Origin: Bdellovibrionota bacterium
GTDB taxonomy: Bacteria > Bdellovibrionota > Bacteriovoracia > Bacteriovoracales > Bacteriovoracaceae
Direction: 5' to 3'
DNA length: 15,772 nucleotides
NCBI GenBank assembly: GCA_030836365.1
Contig: JAURQB010000161.1
Coordinates: 1-15,772, forward strand
Shown here: positions 7,398 to 14,436 of the stretch, one piece after another
Layout: every line of letters starts with the position of its first letter
Numbering within the stretch: position 1 is the stretch's first letter
The notes under the pieces: generated by a model
What the model saw: the letters and a program-made list of their open reading frames with translations, nothing else
Database searches by the model: none
Told to the model about the DNA's origin: nothing
Position numbers and translations under genes: made by a program

Positions 7398-8432
7398 AAT
7401 CATTTTCTCGTGAATAAGTTTAACAGAATTCATGACATTACTCTCAGGGGTTTTTGGTAGAACTCCATGACCTAATCCACAGATCCATTTTCTTGGCCCT
7501 GGTTTAGACGCTTGAACCCGCTCCCATAATGATAACCATTCTTTTTCAAGGTGCTCCCAAGGTAGAAATAGTAGACTTGGGTCGAGGTTTCCTTGGATGT
7601 AATAGTCACTACCAAGTTCATCTAAAACAGTTGTCAGGTTTTGGCGCCAGTCAACGCCAAGAACATCAATATTATCGTCTTGAATTTCTCGAAGATAATT
7701 CAGGTTCGTCATCTTTGAGTAATAAATAACTTTTTTATCTGGATAGGATTTTTTAAAAGTACTCGTAATTTTTTTAATGGTCGGAAGAAGGTGACGCTTA
7801 AATAACTGAAGGTCAATCTCTCCGCACGCGGTATCAAAAAGACAAATCGCGTCTGCTCCTCCTTCTGCTTGCATTTTCATTTCACCTAATAGGTTGTCAA
7901 AAATAAGCTCGACAAAGCCATCGTATCGGCCATCAAATAGTCCAAGCTTACTTGAATTTAGATTTCCTTTATGCGCACCTTCAACAGCGTAGCTATAAAG
8001 AGTAAATGGACTTCCCACAAATCCTAGTAAGGTTTTATGTGCTGGCATAGAAGCTTTTAAAAGAGTACATGCTTCTTGTTGAAAACGATAAAAAGTCGCA
8101 GAGTCTTCAATTGATTTTAGATTTATTAAATCCTCTGGTTTTTCAAGAGCGACCTCCAGCGTTGGTGGCCCTGAATGATAACTAAGTCCCATTCCCAGTT
8201 GCTCTAGTGGAAATAATAAATCACTAAAAAGGATTGCGGCATCAAAATTAAATTCATCCAACGGGCCATGGGTGATTTCATGTGCAAGTTTAGGATTTTT
8301 GCACATTTTCATAAACTCATGATCTTTTCTGATATTTTGATAATGAGCGTGATAACGTCCAGCTTGGCGCATGAACCAAACGGGAACTTGAGTTTTTCCA
8401 TCTCGCTGAATTCGATCGTTAAATAATCCCAT
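7392..8432 (-). CDS. hemE: Uroporphyrinogen decarboxylase HemE
   Basis: HemE removes four carboxyl groups from uroporphyrinogen III to give coproporphyrinogen III in the cytosol, without a cofactor. The 346-residue length is typical. Signature 1 is PVWFMRQAGRY (17-27), containing R22 and R26; the catalytic Asp is D71 in LFSDLLFP; signature 2 is GFVGSPFTLYSYAVEG (137-152) with Y148. FDTACGE places Thr at 201 where the human enzyme has Ser219, as in many bacteria. H322 lies in GLGHGVLP. The start is supported by AAGGA about six bases upstream. It is the last gene of the haem operon, 12 bp after the response regulator. Confidence 0.96.
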   Translation of the reverse strand: MGLFNDRIQRDGKTQVPVWFMRQAGRYHAHYQNIRKDHEFMKMCKNPKLAHEITHGPLDEFNFDAAILFSDLLFPLEQLGMGLSYHSGPPTLEVALEKPEDLINLKSIEDSATFYRFQQEACTLLKASMPAHKTLLGFVGSPFTLYSYAVEGAHKGNLNSSKLGLFDGRYDGFVELIFDNLLGEMKMQAEGGADAICLFDTACGEIDLQLFKRHLLPTIKKITSTFKKSYPDKKVIYYSKMTNLNYLREIQDDNIDVLGVDWRQNLTTVLDELGSDYYIQGNLDPSLLFLPWEHLEKEWLSLWERVQASKPGPRKWICGLGHGVLPKTPESNVMNSVKLIHEKMIY

Positions 8433-8444
8433 TGTTTTTCCTTT

Positions 8445-9137
8445 TTATTTAATTACTAATTTATATCCAACACCGCGAACGTTTTGTATTTCAAGTTCAC
8501 TGCTGTTGGGCTCAAGCCACTTTCTTAATTTGACGATATAATTATCGACCGTCCGGTTACTGGGAAAGCTATCTTCTCCCCATATTTTTTCAATCAACTC
8601 TTCTCTCGGAAGAACTTCATTCGCACGCTCACAAAGAGCTCTTAAAATTCCATTTTCTTTGACGCCCAAATTAATGGTGTCACCACCTCCGTTAACAAGA
8701 GTAAATTTTTTAAAATCAATCGATAACGTGCCGGCCGTGAATTCAGACAATTCAACTCGTAGGGTATCGACCTTTTTTTCACCGCGATATTTATTTAAGC
8801 GTATGAGAAGCTCTTTTAATCGAAATGGTTTAGTGATGTAATCAATTGCCCCTAATTCTAGGCCTTCTAGTTTGATGTCAGGTGAGTTTTGCGCGCTTAA
8901 GAAAAGAATTTGCGTATGGGGAAATTGTCCTTTTATCAGTCGACCAAGTTCGAGGCCGCTTCCATCGGGAAGGCCAATATCAAGGAGGGCGACATCAAAA
9001 GAGGTTTTATTGAGTTGATCAATTGCGCAGCCTACTGATTCACATAGAGTAGTGATATAACCTTGCTCATTAAGATATTCGCTAAGAGTAACGCCCAAGT
9101 TTTTTTCATCTTCAACGATCAGTATTTTATTATTCAT
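8445..9137 (-). CDS. OmpR/PhoB-family response regulator in the haem operon
   Basis: This 230-residue two-domain regulator has a receiver at about 1-118, with acidic pocket E9/D10, phosphoacceptor D53 (ALLDIGLPDG), S81 and K103 (ITKPF), followed by an OmpR-type winged helix at about 127-228 with NRTVDNYIVKLRKWL as the recognition-helix region and the C-terminal VRGVGYKL hairpin. All phosphorylation residues are present. The ATG at 9137 is preferred over an in-frame TTG one codon earlier because AAGGAG lies seven bases upstream of it. It overlaps the end of the kinase gene by 8 bp, so the two are coupled and form a cognate pair. Between hemL and hemE, it probably regulates this operon; a PhoB-box-like repeat upstream of hemA is a candidate target. 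Confidence 0.93.
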   Translation of the reverse strand: MNNKILIVEDEKNLGVTLSEYLNEQGYITTLCESVGCAIDQLNKTSFDVALLDIGLPDGSGLELGRLIKGQFPHTQILFLSAQNSPDIKLEGLELGAIDYITKPFRLKELLIRLNKYRGEKKVDTLRVELSEFTAGTLSIDFKKFTLVNGGGDTINLGVKENGILRALCERANEVLPREELIEKIWGEDSFPSNRTVDNYIVKLRKWLEPNSSELEIQNVRGVGYKLVIK

Positions 9138-10008
9138 CAACCGACTCCTTGATAAGGGGGAGGATGATGGTCGTTTTAAAATGGGGGGTGGTAGAAATAA
9201 TTAAATTTCCGCCCATCATTAAAGCAAGTTTTCTTGAAAGGTAGAGTCCGATACCACTGCCTCTAGTTTTGTGATGAGTATAAAAAAGTTTACCCAGTTT
9301 TTTCTCGTCACCTTCAAAATCCCCTCCATCGTCGTAGCTAATTTGAACGTCGGTGAGCGAGCTGTATAAAGAGATCTGCACTTCTTCTGTTTGCGTGTGA
9401 TGTTTTGTATTTTCAAATAGATTTTTAAAAATAAGTTCAAGCGCAAAAGGATCAATCATCACTGTGTGATCGGTTAGGTTTGTCATTTCAATCGAAAGAT
9501 TTCCACTGAACTGAGAAATAATTCTTTTAAGCTCTTGTTTAATCGAGACGGTTTTTAAATTTAAAGTTCGTTCTCGTTCAACTCTCGAGAGTTGAATTAT
9601 TTTGTCCATTTGAACTTCAAGGTTTTGCGTGTCTTCAATAAGCCTATCCAAAAGCAGTACTTCTTTTTCATTAAGTTGAAGCTTTTCTTGAAGAACCTCT
9701 CCTTGCAGACGGATGCTGGCCAGTGGTGTTTTTAATTCGTGTGTTAGTCCGGAGAAAAAATCTTGCAGGGATTTGGTTTTTTTTAGATCTTTATAATAAA
9801 GATAATAAAAACTTCCCGTCAGTGAGGTGAGAAGTATGATAAATGTACCGCCTTCCCATTTTGCCAGTTTGATAAAATCAGTGGTCAGCACAACTTCAGG
9901 AGAAGTCGACAATTTAACGACTAAATAAAGCCACCAGCCGCCTAGAGCGAGCACGCCAATAAAGCTCACTAAAGAAATGGCAAAAATGAGTTTAGATAGT
10001 CGCTTCAT
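9130..10008 (-). CDS. Membrane sensor histidine kinase in the haem operon
   Basis: This 292-residue kinase phosphorylates the adjacent regulator. It has two transmembrane segments (about 8-31 and 54-72) joined by an external loop of only about 20 residues, so it may sense the membrane or a bound partner rather than a ligand in a large periplasmic domain. There is no HAMP or PAS domain; TM2 leads directly to the H-box FFSGLTHELKTPLASIRL (84-101) with H90. The ATPase domain has an N-box around N200 (NLFENTKHH), a G1 box reading DDGGD (226-230) where DxGxG is usual, and an intact G2 box GSGIGL (250-255). The last G1 glycine being Asp is odd but may be tolerated. The start lies 7 bp after the hemL stop, with GGAG inside the end of hemL. 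Confidence 0.92.
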   Translation of the reverse strand: MKRLSKLIFAISLVSFIGVLALGGWWLYLVVKLSTSPEVVLTTDFIKLAKWEGGTFIILLTSLTGSFYYLYYKDLKKTKSLQDFFSGLTHELKTPLASIRLQGEVLQEKLQLNEKEVLLLDRLIEDTQNLEVQMDKIIQLSRVERERTLNLKTVSIKQELKRIISQFSGNLSIEMTNLTDHTVMIDPFALELIFKNLFENTKHHTQTEEVQISLYSSLTDVQISYDDGGDFEGDEKKLGKLFYTHHKTRGSGIGLYLSRKLALMMGGNLIISTTPHFKTTIILPLIKESVDE

Positions 10009-10015
10009 TTATTAA

Positions 10016-11290
10016 TTAACTCCATAATCTCTTTTTTAAATCTTCCAGTACTTTTTCGTCATGAGAGAAAGAACAAAATCCAACTTCGTAAGCATTTGGT
10101 GCCAAATAAATTCCTTTTTCTAAAAGTGTCTCAAAAAGAGGGAGGAATTGTTCACTTATTTTACTTGGAATTTCTGGAATGCTTCTCACATTTTCTTTAG
10201 AGACAAACCAAAATAGGGAATCCTTTTGAACTAAATGGTAGTGAGAGAACTCACCGTTATTATATTCTCGAAGCCATTTGCCAAATTCCTCAACGATGGA
10301 TTTCGTTTGCTCCCGTAGTTTGTCATAAGCAGCTGGAGTCATTTTTTTTAATGTGGCCATTCCGCCAACCATCGCAAGTGGGTTTGCACTTAGTGTTCCC
10401 GCTTGATAAACCGGCCCAATTGGCGCCAGTAAATCCATGTATTCTCTTTTTCCGGCAACAGCACCAACAGGTAGCCCGCCACCAATTACTTTTCCGTAAG
10501 TCACGAGGTCTGGAAAAACACCCGCGTGGCAACTCATGCCTTGAAAGCCACCAATTCTAAAACCACTAATAACTTCATCGTGAATTAAAAGTACATTATG
10601 TTTCTTTGTGACTTCGCGAAGGAAAGTTAAAAATTCTTTATGTTGAATTAAAAGTCCATTGTTCGCTGGAAGCGGTTCAATGATGATGGCCGCAATTTCG
10701 TGCCCATGTTTTTCTAGGCATTCCGTAACTCCAGCTTCATCACCTAGTTCTAAAACAATTGTTTCATTGGCGACGTTTTTAGAGATACCAGCAGAGCTTG
10801 CTTCTGCGGTTCCGGCGAGTCCACTTCCTGCTTTAATGAGCATGGAGTCGATATGGCCGTGGTAGCATCCATTAAATTTAATAATTTTATCTTTGCCCGT
10901 GGCACCTCTAGCGATTCTTAGTGCCGTCATCACGGCCTCTGTTCCAGAATTCACAAAACGTATTTTATCGATAAAACAAATGCGCTCAACAAGGTATCTT
11001 GATAGCTCAAGAGAGTAGGGCTCACTGGCGCCAAAACTCCAACCACGATCAAGAGCGCTTGTGAGCTCTTCTTTTACGTCTTCGTCTTGGTGGCCTAAAA
11101 TGAGTGGCCCAAAGCTCATACAAAAATCAATATAATCTTTTCCCGATACGTCTGTGATATAGGCGCCCTTTCCTTTTTCAATAAAGCGTGGAGTGGATTT
11201 TAATCCTTTAAAGCTTCTCACTGGTGAGTGAACGCCACCTGGAATAAATTCATTTGCTTGCTCAAAAAGTTTCGTTTGTTTATCAGTCAT
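10016..11290 (-). CDS. hemL: Glutamate-1-semialdehyde 2,1-aminomutase HemL
   Basis: HemL converts glutamate-1-semialdehyde made by HemA into 5-aminolevulinate, the second step of the C5 pathway, using PLP. The 424 residues match the family length. Visible signatures: FIPGGVHSPVRSF (15-27), SGTEAVMTALR (115-125), GCYHGHID (141-148), the PLP-contacting HDEVISGFR (237-245) and the PLP lysine K267 in VTYGKVIGGGLPVGA. AAAGG seven bases upstream supports the ATG; it lies inside a tandemly duplicated 26-bp leader. The gene sits 81 bp downstream of hemCD, the only sizeable gap in the operon, and 7 bp before the kinase gene. Confidence 0.97.
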   Translation of the reverse strand: MTDKQTKLFEQANEFIPGGVHSPVRSFKGLKSTPRFIEKGKGAYITDVSGKDYIDFCMSFGPLILGHQDEDVKEELTSALDRGWSFGASEPYSLELSRYLVERICFIDKIRFVNSGTEAVMTALRIARGATGKDKIIKFNGCYHGHIDSMLIKAGSGLAGTAEASSAGISKNVANETIVLELGDEAGVTECLEKHGHEIAAIIIEPLPANNGLLIQHKEFLTFLREVTKKHNVLLIHDEVISGFRIGGFQGMSCHAGVFPDLVTYGKVIGGGLPVGAVAGKREYMDLLAPIGPVYQAGTLSANPLAMVGGMATLKKMTPAAYDKLREQTKSIVEEFGKWLREYNNGEFSHYHLVQKDSLFWFVSKENVRSIPEIPSKISEQFLPLFETLLEKGIYLAPNAYEVGFCSFSHDEKVLEDLKKRLWS

Positions 11291-11294
11291 ATAT

Positions 11295-11351
11295 ACCTTT
11301 GTTCGTTATCAGTAAGATTTACCTTTGTTCGTTATCAGTAAGATTTACCTT
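11295..11351. repeat. 26-bp tandem duplication in the hemCD-hemL leader
   Basis: Two identical 26-bp units occupy 11295-11320 and 11321-11346, followed by 5 bases of a third. On the coding (minus) strand each unit contains ACTGATAACGAACAAAGG, so each carries an AAAGG ribosome binding site; only the downstream copy is placed to serve hemL. The core ACTGATAA recurs again in phase inside the first hemL codons, suggesting an older, decayed third copy. Confidence 0.9.
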
Positions 11352-11371
11352 ATTAATCACCTATTTATTTT

Positions 11372-12952
11372 TTATTTTAAATTCGCCCAGTTCTTAAATT
11401 CTCTCATTCCAGAAAATGCAATGACGTCAATATTGTTATCTTTAAATTGTTTATAAGTTTTCCCCAGTCCACAACAATGCAAGTGATCTTTAATGGCCGG
11501 AAAATATCGCAGATAGGTTTCATACTGCCGAAAGCTTGACCAGAAAAAGACTTGGGTTTGGGATATTTCTTTTTTAAAGTTTTCGCTAATCTCTTGCTCA
11601 GTAGATGCGTAAGATTCAATGACATTACCTAATTCAGTTGTTGCGCTTTTATGAGTAAGAACATCCCATGATTTTTCAATATCCGCTTTTGTAAGGAGAG
11701 ATAAAAACTTAGATGCTTTTAATGCATGAAGTTCCTCTTCACCTAATGCATCAGCGCTGCCGTGAACCCAAATACCCTTACCCACAAGGTCTTGCCAGGT
11801 TTTTGATCCGGCCGTGAAAACGAGACTCTTTTTTAGCGTTTCGATATTTTCTTTATCCTTCGCCGCGTATTTGGTTGTTACATATTTTGGCGATATTGAA
11901 TTATTATCCCATGAAATATTTGTTCGCTTTAATAATTCATCGCTTATAAAGTTAGTATGATCAATTTTTCTTGTGTTTATGCCAATGAAAACTTTTGTAT
12001 TCGGATTTAGTTTTTCACGAACCATATTTTCCATTTGATTGGAGGTAATCGTTTCTCCATCACTAATGCCACGCATGGAAGTCACGAGGTGATGATTGGC
12101 GTATCTTGTGGTTATCCCTACTGCAAGATGACATCCACCACCAAATTGTTGAAAATGAGCGCGCTCAATTTTCACAGCGTCTGCAGTCGCCTTGTTGTGA
12201 ACGCGAGAAAGCTTTTCTTGGAGCTCTCCCTGATCTTTATGATTTTCATTAAATTCAATTCCTAGTGCCCCTTGGCTGGCCGCTGCAGGAAATTTACTTG
12301 TGGGAAGTACACTGAACGTTAGATTTTTAAGCATCGGTTTAATTTCATCAGCAGAACTTTTTGTCATGGCCAAACGCTCAAGGCCTGGAAGGGCAAGAAC
12401 GATTCCGTGATATTCACCAGCAACGAGTTTCCCCACGCGCGTGTTCACATTACCGCGAAGCTGTTTTGTTTTGATGCTATTTGGATTTCCCGGAATAAAA
12501 TCTCCCAGAAAATTTTCGATGTTATAGATTCTTCTCGGACTACTTGTGCCGATGACAAGCTCACCTGAAAAAGTGTTGTCTTGTAATTGGTTAACGACAT
12601 CTTTATTCATGAGAAGAATATCGTGAGGGTAGGTGCGCTCAGTAATAGCGCCAAGCTTTATCCCCTCAGGCCTCTCACTGCCGAGGTCTTTGTAACTATG
12701 AACCACTAGATCAATTTCTTCCGCGAGTAGCGCTTGATCAAGTTCTTTGGTGAAAAAATCTTTTCCGTCCATTTGCCATAAAGGCTTTTCCGTATTGAGG
12801 TCACCTTCGGTTTTAATAATTTTTAATTCAAAATCATCGCCGGTTTTTTGCTCAAGAAGCTCTTTGATTTGATTACATTGAGTAAGTGCCAAAAGACTTC
12901 CACGGGTGCCGATAATGTATTTCTTTTTAGATGGTGCTGAGTGTTTGTTCAT
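11372..12952 (-). CDS. hemC: Hydroxymethylbilane synthase fused to a uroporphyrinogen-III synthase-like domain (HemCD)
   Basis: HemC polymerises four porphobilinogens into hydroxymethylbilane. Residues 1-310 carry its signatures: GTRGSLLAL (15-23), HSYKDL (85-90) with catalytic D89, GTSSPRR (135-141), LRGNVNTR (165-172) and the cofactor-attaching C274 in GGGCHLAVG. HemC normally ends near 310 residues, but this protein has 526. The extra 210 residues resemble HemD: SLVFTAGSKTW followed by GKGIWVHGSADALGEE, and near the end QVFFWSSFRQYETYL then CCGLGKTYKQF, the last pair like the FTSSxAVxxF and IGxxTAxAL strands of uroporphyrinogen-III synthases. No separate hemD is seen here, so a bifunctional enzyme is likely. 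The ATG overlaps the end of hemA by 26 bp, with AAGG ten bases upstream. Confidence 0.9.
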   Translation of the reverse strand: MNKHSAPSKKKYIIGTRGSLLALTQCNQIKELLEQKTGDDFELKIIKTEGDLNTEKPLWQMDGKDFFTKELDQALLAEEIDLVVHSYKDLGSERPEGIKLGAITERTYPHDILLMNKDVVNQLQDNTFSGELVIGTSSPRRIYNIENFLGDFIPGNPNSIKTKQLRGNVNTRVGKLVAGEYHGIVLALPGLERLAMTKSSADEIKPMLKNLTFSVLPTSKFPAAASQGALGIEFNENHKDQGELQEKLSRVHNKATADAVKIERAHFQQFGGGCHLAVGITTRYANHHLVTSMRGISDGETITSNQMENMVREKLNPNTKVFIGINTRKIDHTNFISDELLKRTNISWDNNSISPKYVTTKYAAKDKENIETLKKSLVFTAGSKTWQDLVGKGIWVHGSADALGEEELHALKASKFLSLLTKADIEKSWDVLTHKSATTELGNVIESYASTEQEISENFKKEISQTQVFFWSSFRQYETYLRYFPAIKDHLHCCGLGKTYKQFKDNNIDVIAFSGMREFKNWANLK

Positions 12953-13868
12953 AGTGATCAGGCCTTAAATTGTCTTTTTCAATTTTCTTTTTCAGAAGCG
13001 CCCATCTTGTCATGACAAGCTCGGAAATGCCGCCTTGAGCTTCTTGGATTTTTTCTCTTTTTTCCTCATTGAGTTGATCACTCATTTGGAAAATATCGTC
13101 AAGCCTAATCACACCATTGGTGAGATCATAATTGGTATCAATGCACGAGGGGGAGCCTAAGTCGATAAATAGTCCTCGGTGTCCGTGTAGGAGAAGCCAC
13201 GTTTTGAAAAAACTTTGCCCAAAAAGGGTCTCATCACTACCAACTGTATTAACAATTACTTGGTATTGGCTGGCCTCTTTAAAGTTCTCCCAGTTTAAAT
13301 ACTTAAATTCAAAGCTTTCTCTTAACTCCGCCACTTTTTCTTCGTTTCTCGCGAGTAAATGAACATTAAATTTTCTACTCATCACTTTGAGTAAATCTTT
13401 AGCTAATTGGCCTGAGCCAACAATTAAAATCAGTGGGCCATGGTCCCGATTAGTAATTAGTTTTTTGGTCATCCCAGCGTAGCTATATTGGCCAACATCG
13501 CTTAGGTAATCATGTCTAATTTTCTTGGCGTCTTTAAATAGTTTTTGAAGAGTAAGAGTTACAATTGGATCGCGTACATCTTGAGCAAGAAATTTTTCAA
13601 AAGCTTCTTTGAATTGAGACACTATTTCTGTTTCGCCAAGAAGCCTAGATTTTAACCCACAAATAACTTCCATTAAAAAATGGTAGCCTTCTGGCCCTTG
13701 AATGATATTTTTCATTTGAGAGCGTAGACTCAAACAAATCTCAGGTGTCTTACTAGTCACAACGAGTGTTCTTTGGCAGGTTTTCAAGATGAAATGGCCT
13801 TGGGCACGAATCTTATCTTCATTCTCCATGATATCAACAGGTAAGTTATATACTGATAAAAAGGACAA
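12927..13868 (-). CDS. hemA: Short, divergent glutamyl-tRNA reductase HemA
   Basis: HemA reduces glutamyl-tRNA(Glu) with NADPH to glutamate-1-semialdehyde, the first committed step of tetrapyrrole synthesis by the C5 route. Visible features: catalytic C31 in LKTCQRT (family TCNRxE), GLKSRLLGETEIVSQFK (71-87, family GLDSxxxGExQIxxQ), a Rossmann loop VGSGQLA (150-156), FIDLGSP (234-240), IRLDDI and the start of the spinal helix (about 260-298). At 313 residues it is about 100 shorter than usual: the N-terminal HKTAP strand is missing and it ends before the C-terminal dimerisation domain. The start is TTG, with GAGGAG six bases upstream; no better start exists nearby. It is the first gene of the operon, with hemL and hemCD beside it supporting the assignment. 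Confidence 0.9.
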   Translation of the reverse strand: MSFLSVYNLPVDIMENEDKIRAQGHFILKTCQRTLVVTSKTPEICLSLRSQMKNIIQGPEGYHFLMEVICGLKSRLLGETEIVSQFKEAFEKFLAQDVRDPIVTLTLQKLFKDAKKIRHDYLSDVGQYSYAGMTKKLITNRDHGPLILIVGSGQLAKDLLKVMSRKFNVHLLARNEEKVAELRESFEFKYLNWENFKEASQYQVIVNTVGSDETLFGQSFFKTWLLLHGHRGLFIDLGSPSCIDTNYDLTNGVIRLDDIFQMSDQLNEEKREKIQEAQGGISELVMTRWALLKKKIEKDNLRPDHYEQTLSTI

Positions 13869-13904
13869 TTTTGTCTCCTCAATCTGAGATATTTTTGTTC
13901 TTCA

Positions 13905-13910
13905 ATTATA
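13905..13910 (-). promoter_or_regulatory. Putative -10 element of the haem operon
   Basis: On the minus strand TATAAT lies at 13910-13905. Transcription would start near 13898, giving a leader of about 30 bases before the hemA TTG. No good -35 hexamer sits 17 bp upstream, consistent with a promoter needing an activator; the 13932-13949 repeat is 21 bp upstream. Confidence 0.45.
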
Positions 13911-13931
13911 TAGATGAAATATAGTTTTTAA

Positions 13932-13949
13932 TTGTCACGGTTTTGTCAC
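13932..13949 (+). promoter_or_regulatory. PhoB-box-like direct repeat (candidate response-regulator operator)
   Basis: TTGTCAC-GGTT-TTGTCAC consists of two identical 7-bp half-sites with an 11-bp period. This matches the architecture and closely the sequence of the E. coli Pho box (CTGTCAT, 4 bp, CTGTCAC), which OmpR/PhoB-family dimers bind head to tail. It lies midway in the divergent region between hemA and the gene at 14023. The haem operon encodes an OmpR-family regulator, so autoregulation is plausible; a PhoB-type phosphate regulator is the alternative. Confidence 0.55.
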
Positions 13950-14022
13950 GACCCATGTAATGTTCGGCCATACTAATAAAAAGTGTCTATTCAAAGCTGT
14001 TGCATAGTGCTACAAACTGGAT

Positions 14023-14343
14023 ATGAACTCAACCGAAGTGCAAAAAAGACATGAAAACAGGAGCGTAATTAAACGTAATTACGATGCTTTACAGTCTTAT
14101 CTAAGGCTGAAGGTTCAAGCTCTTGATCGACGCTTTGAGGGCAATATTTCGTTTTTCTTTCGCCATTGGGGAAAGTCAAAATTTATGATCTCTATGTCCA
14201 AGCGTGTCCAAATGCATGGTTTGGAAAGTGTTTTTTTTAAAAGTCGCAAGGCGTTCTTTTACTTTTTTATGTTTTATCTTATCAGAGACACAATTCTTTA
14301 CATTATTATTCCCATCTATTTTGCAAAATCCACCGGTAATTAG
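14023..14343 (+). CDS. Small membrane protein of unknown function
   Basis: No family is recognised. The 106-residue protein has a basic, hydrophilic N-terminal 40 residues that could form a helix (ENRSVIKRNYDALQSYLRLK), an aromatic stretch NISFFFRHWG (41-50) and a strongly hydrophobic segment at about 77-101 (from RKAFFYFF to IYFAK) interrupted by Arg-Asp at 88-89. It is probably anchored in the inner membrane by its C-terminal part with the N-terminus in the cytosol. The ribosome binding site is weak (TGGA). It is transcribed divergently from hemA and shares the intergenic region with the Pho-box-like repeat, whose half-site orientation points toward this gene. A link to the haem operon is possible but unproven. 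Confidence 0.6.
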   Translation: MNSTEVQKRHENRSVIKRNYDALQSYLRLKVQALDRRFEGNISFFFRHWGKSKFMISMSKRVQMHGLESVFFKSRKAFFYFFMFYLIRDTILYIIIPIYFAKSTGN

Positions 14344-14369
14344 TTAGAAAAAAAGTCTTTTTTGATGCA

Positions 14370-14398
14370 TTGCCAATAGCTAAATTGCGAGCTAATCT
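14370..14398 (+). promoter_or_regulatory. Putative sigma-70-type promoter of the IMPDH/GMPR-family gene
   Basis: TTGCCA at 14370-14375 and TAATCT at 14393-14398 are separated by 17 bp. The expected start near 14405 would leave a leader of about 30 bases carrying AAAAGGGG just before the ATG at 14437. Confidence 0.45.
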
Positions 14399-14436
14399 TT
14401 TGCCCGTTTGAGTTCTTATTTTAAAAGGGGTTTTTT

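Noticed and set aside
9138..9140. TTG start one codon before the response-regulator ATG
   Set aside because: The AAGGAG spacing favours the ATG at 9137.
10323..10865. Overlapping open frames opposite and within hemL
   Set aside because: They are shadows of a strongly conserved gene and have no ribosome binding site or recognisable product.
13878..13888. CTCA-ATC-TGAG hairpin beside the hemA ribosome binding site as an RNA switch
   Set aside because: A four-base-pair stem is too short to support a regulatory RNA, and no larger conserved riboswitch fold is visible in the short leader.
14350..14366. A-run/T-run inverted repeat after the 14023 gene as an intrinsic terminator
   Set aside because: The stem is almost entirely A-T pairs, too unstable to call a terminator.
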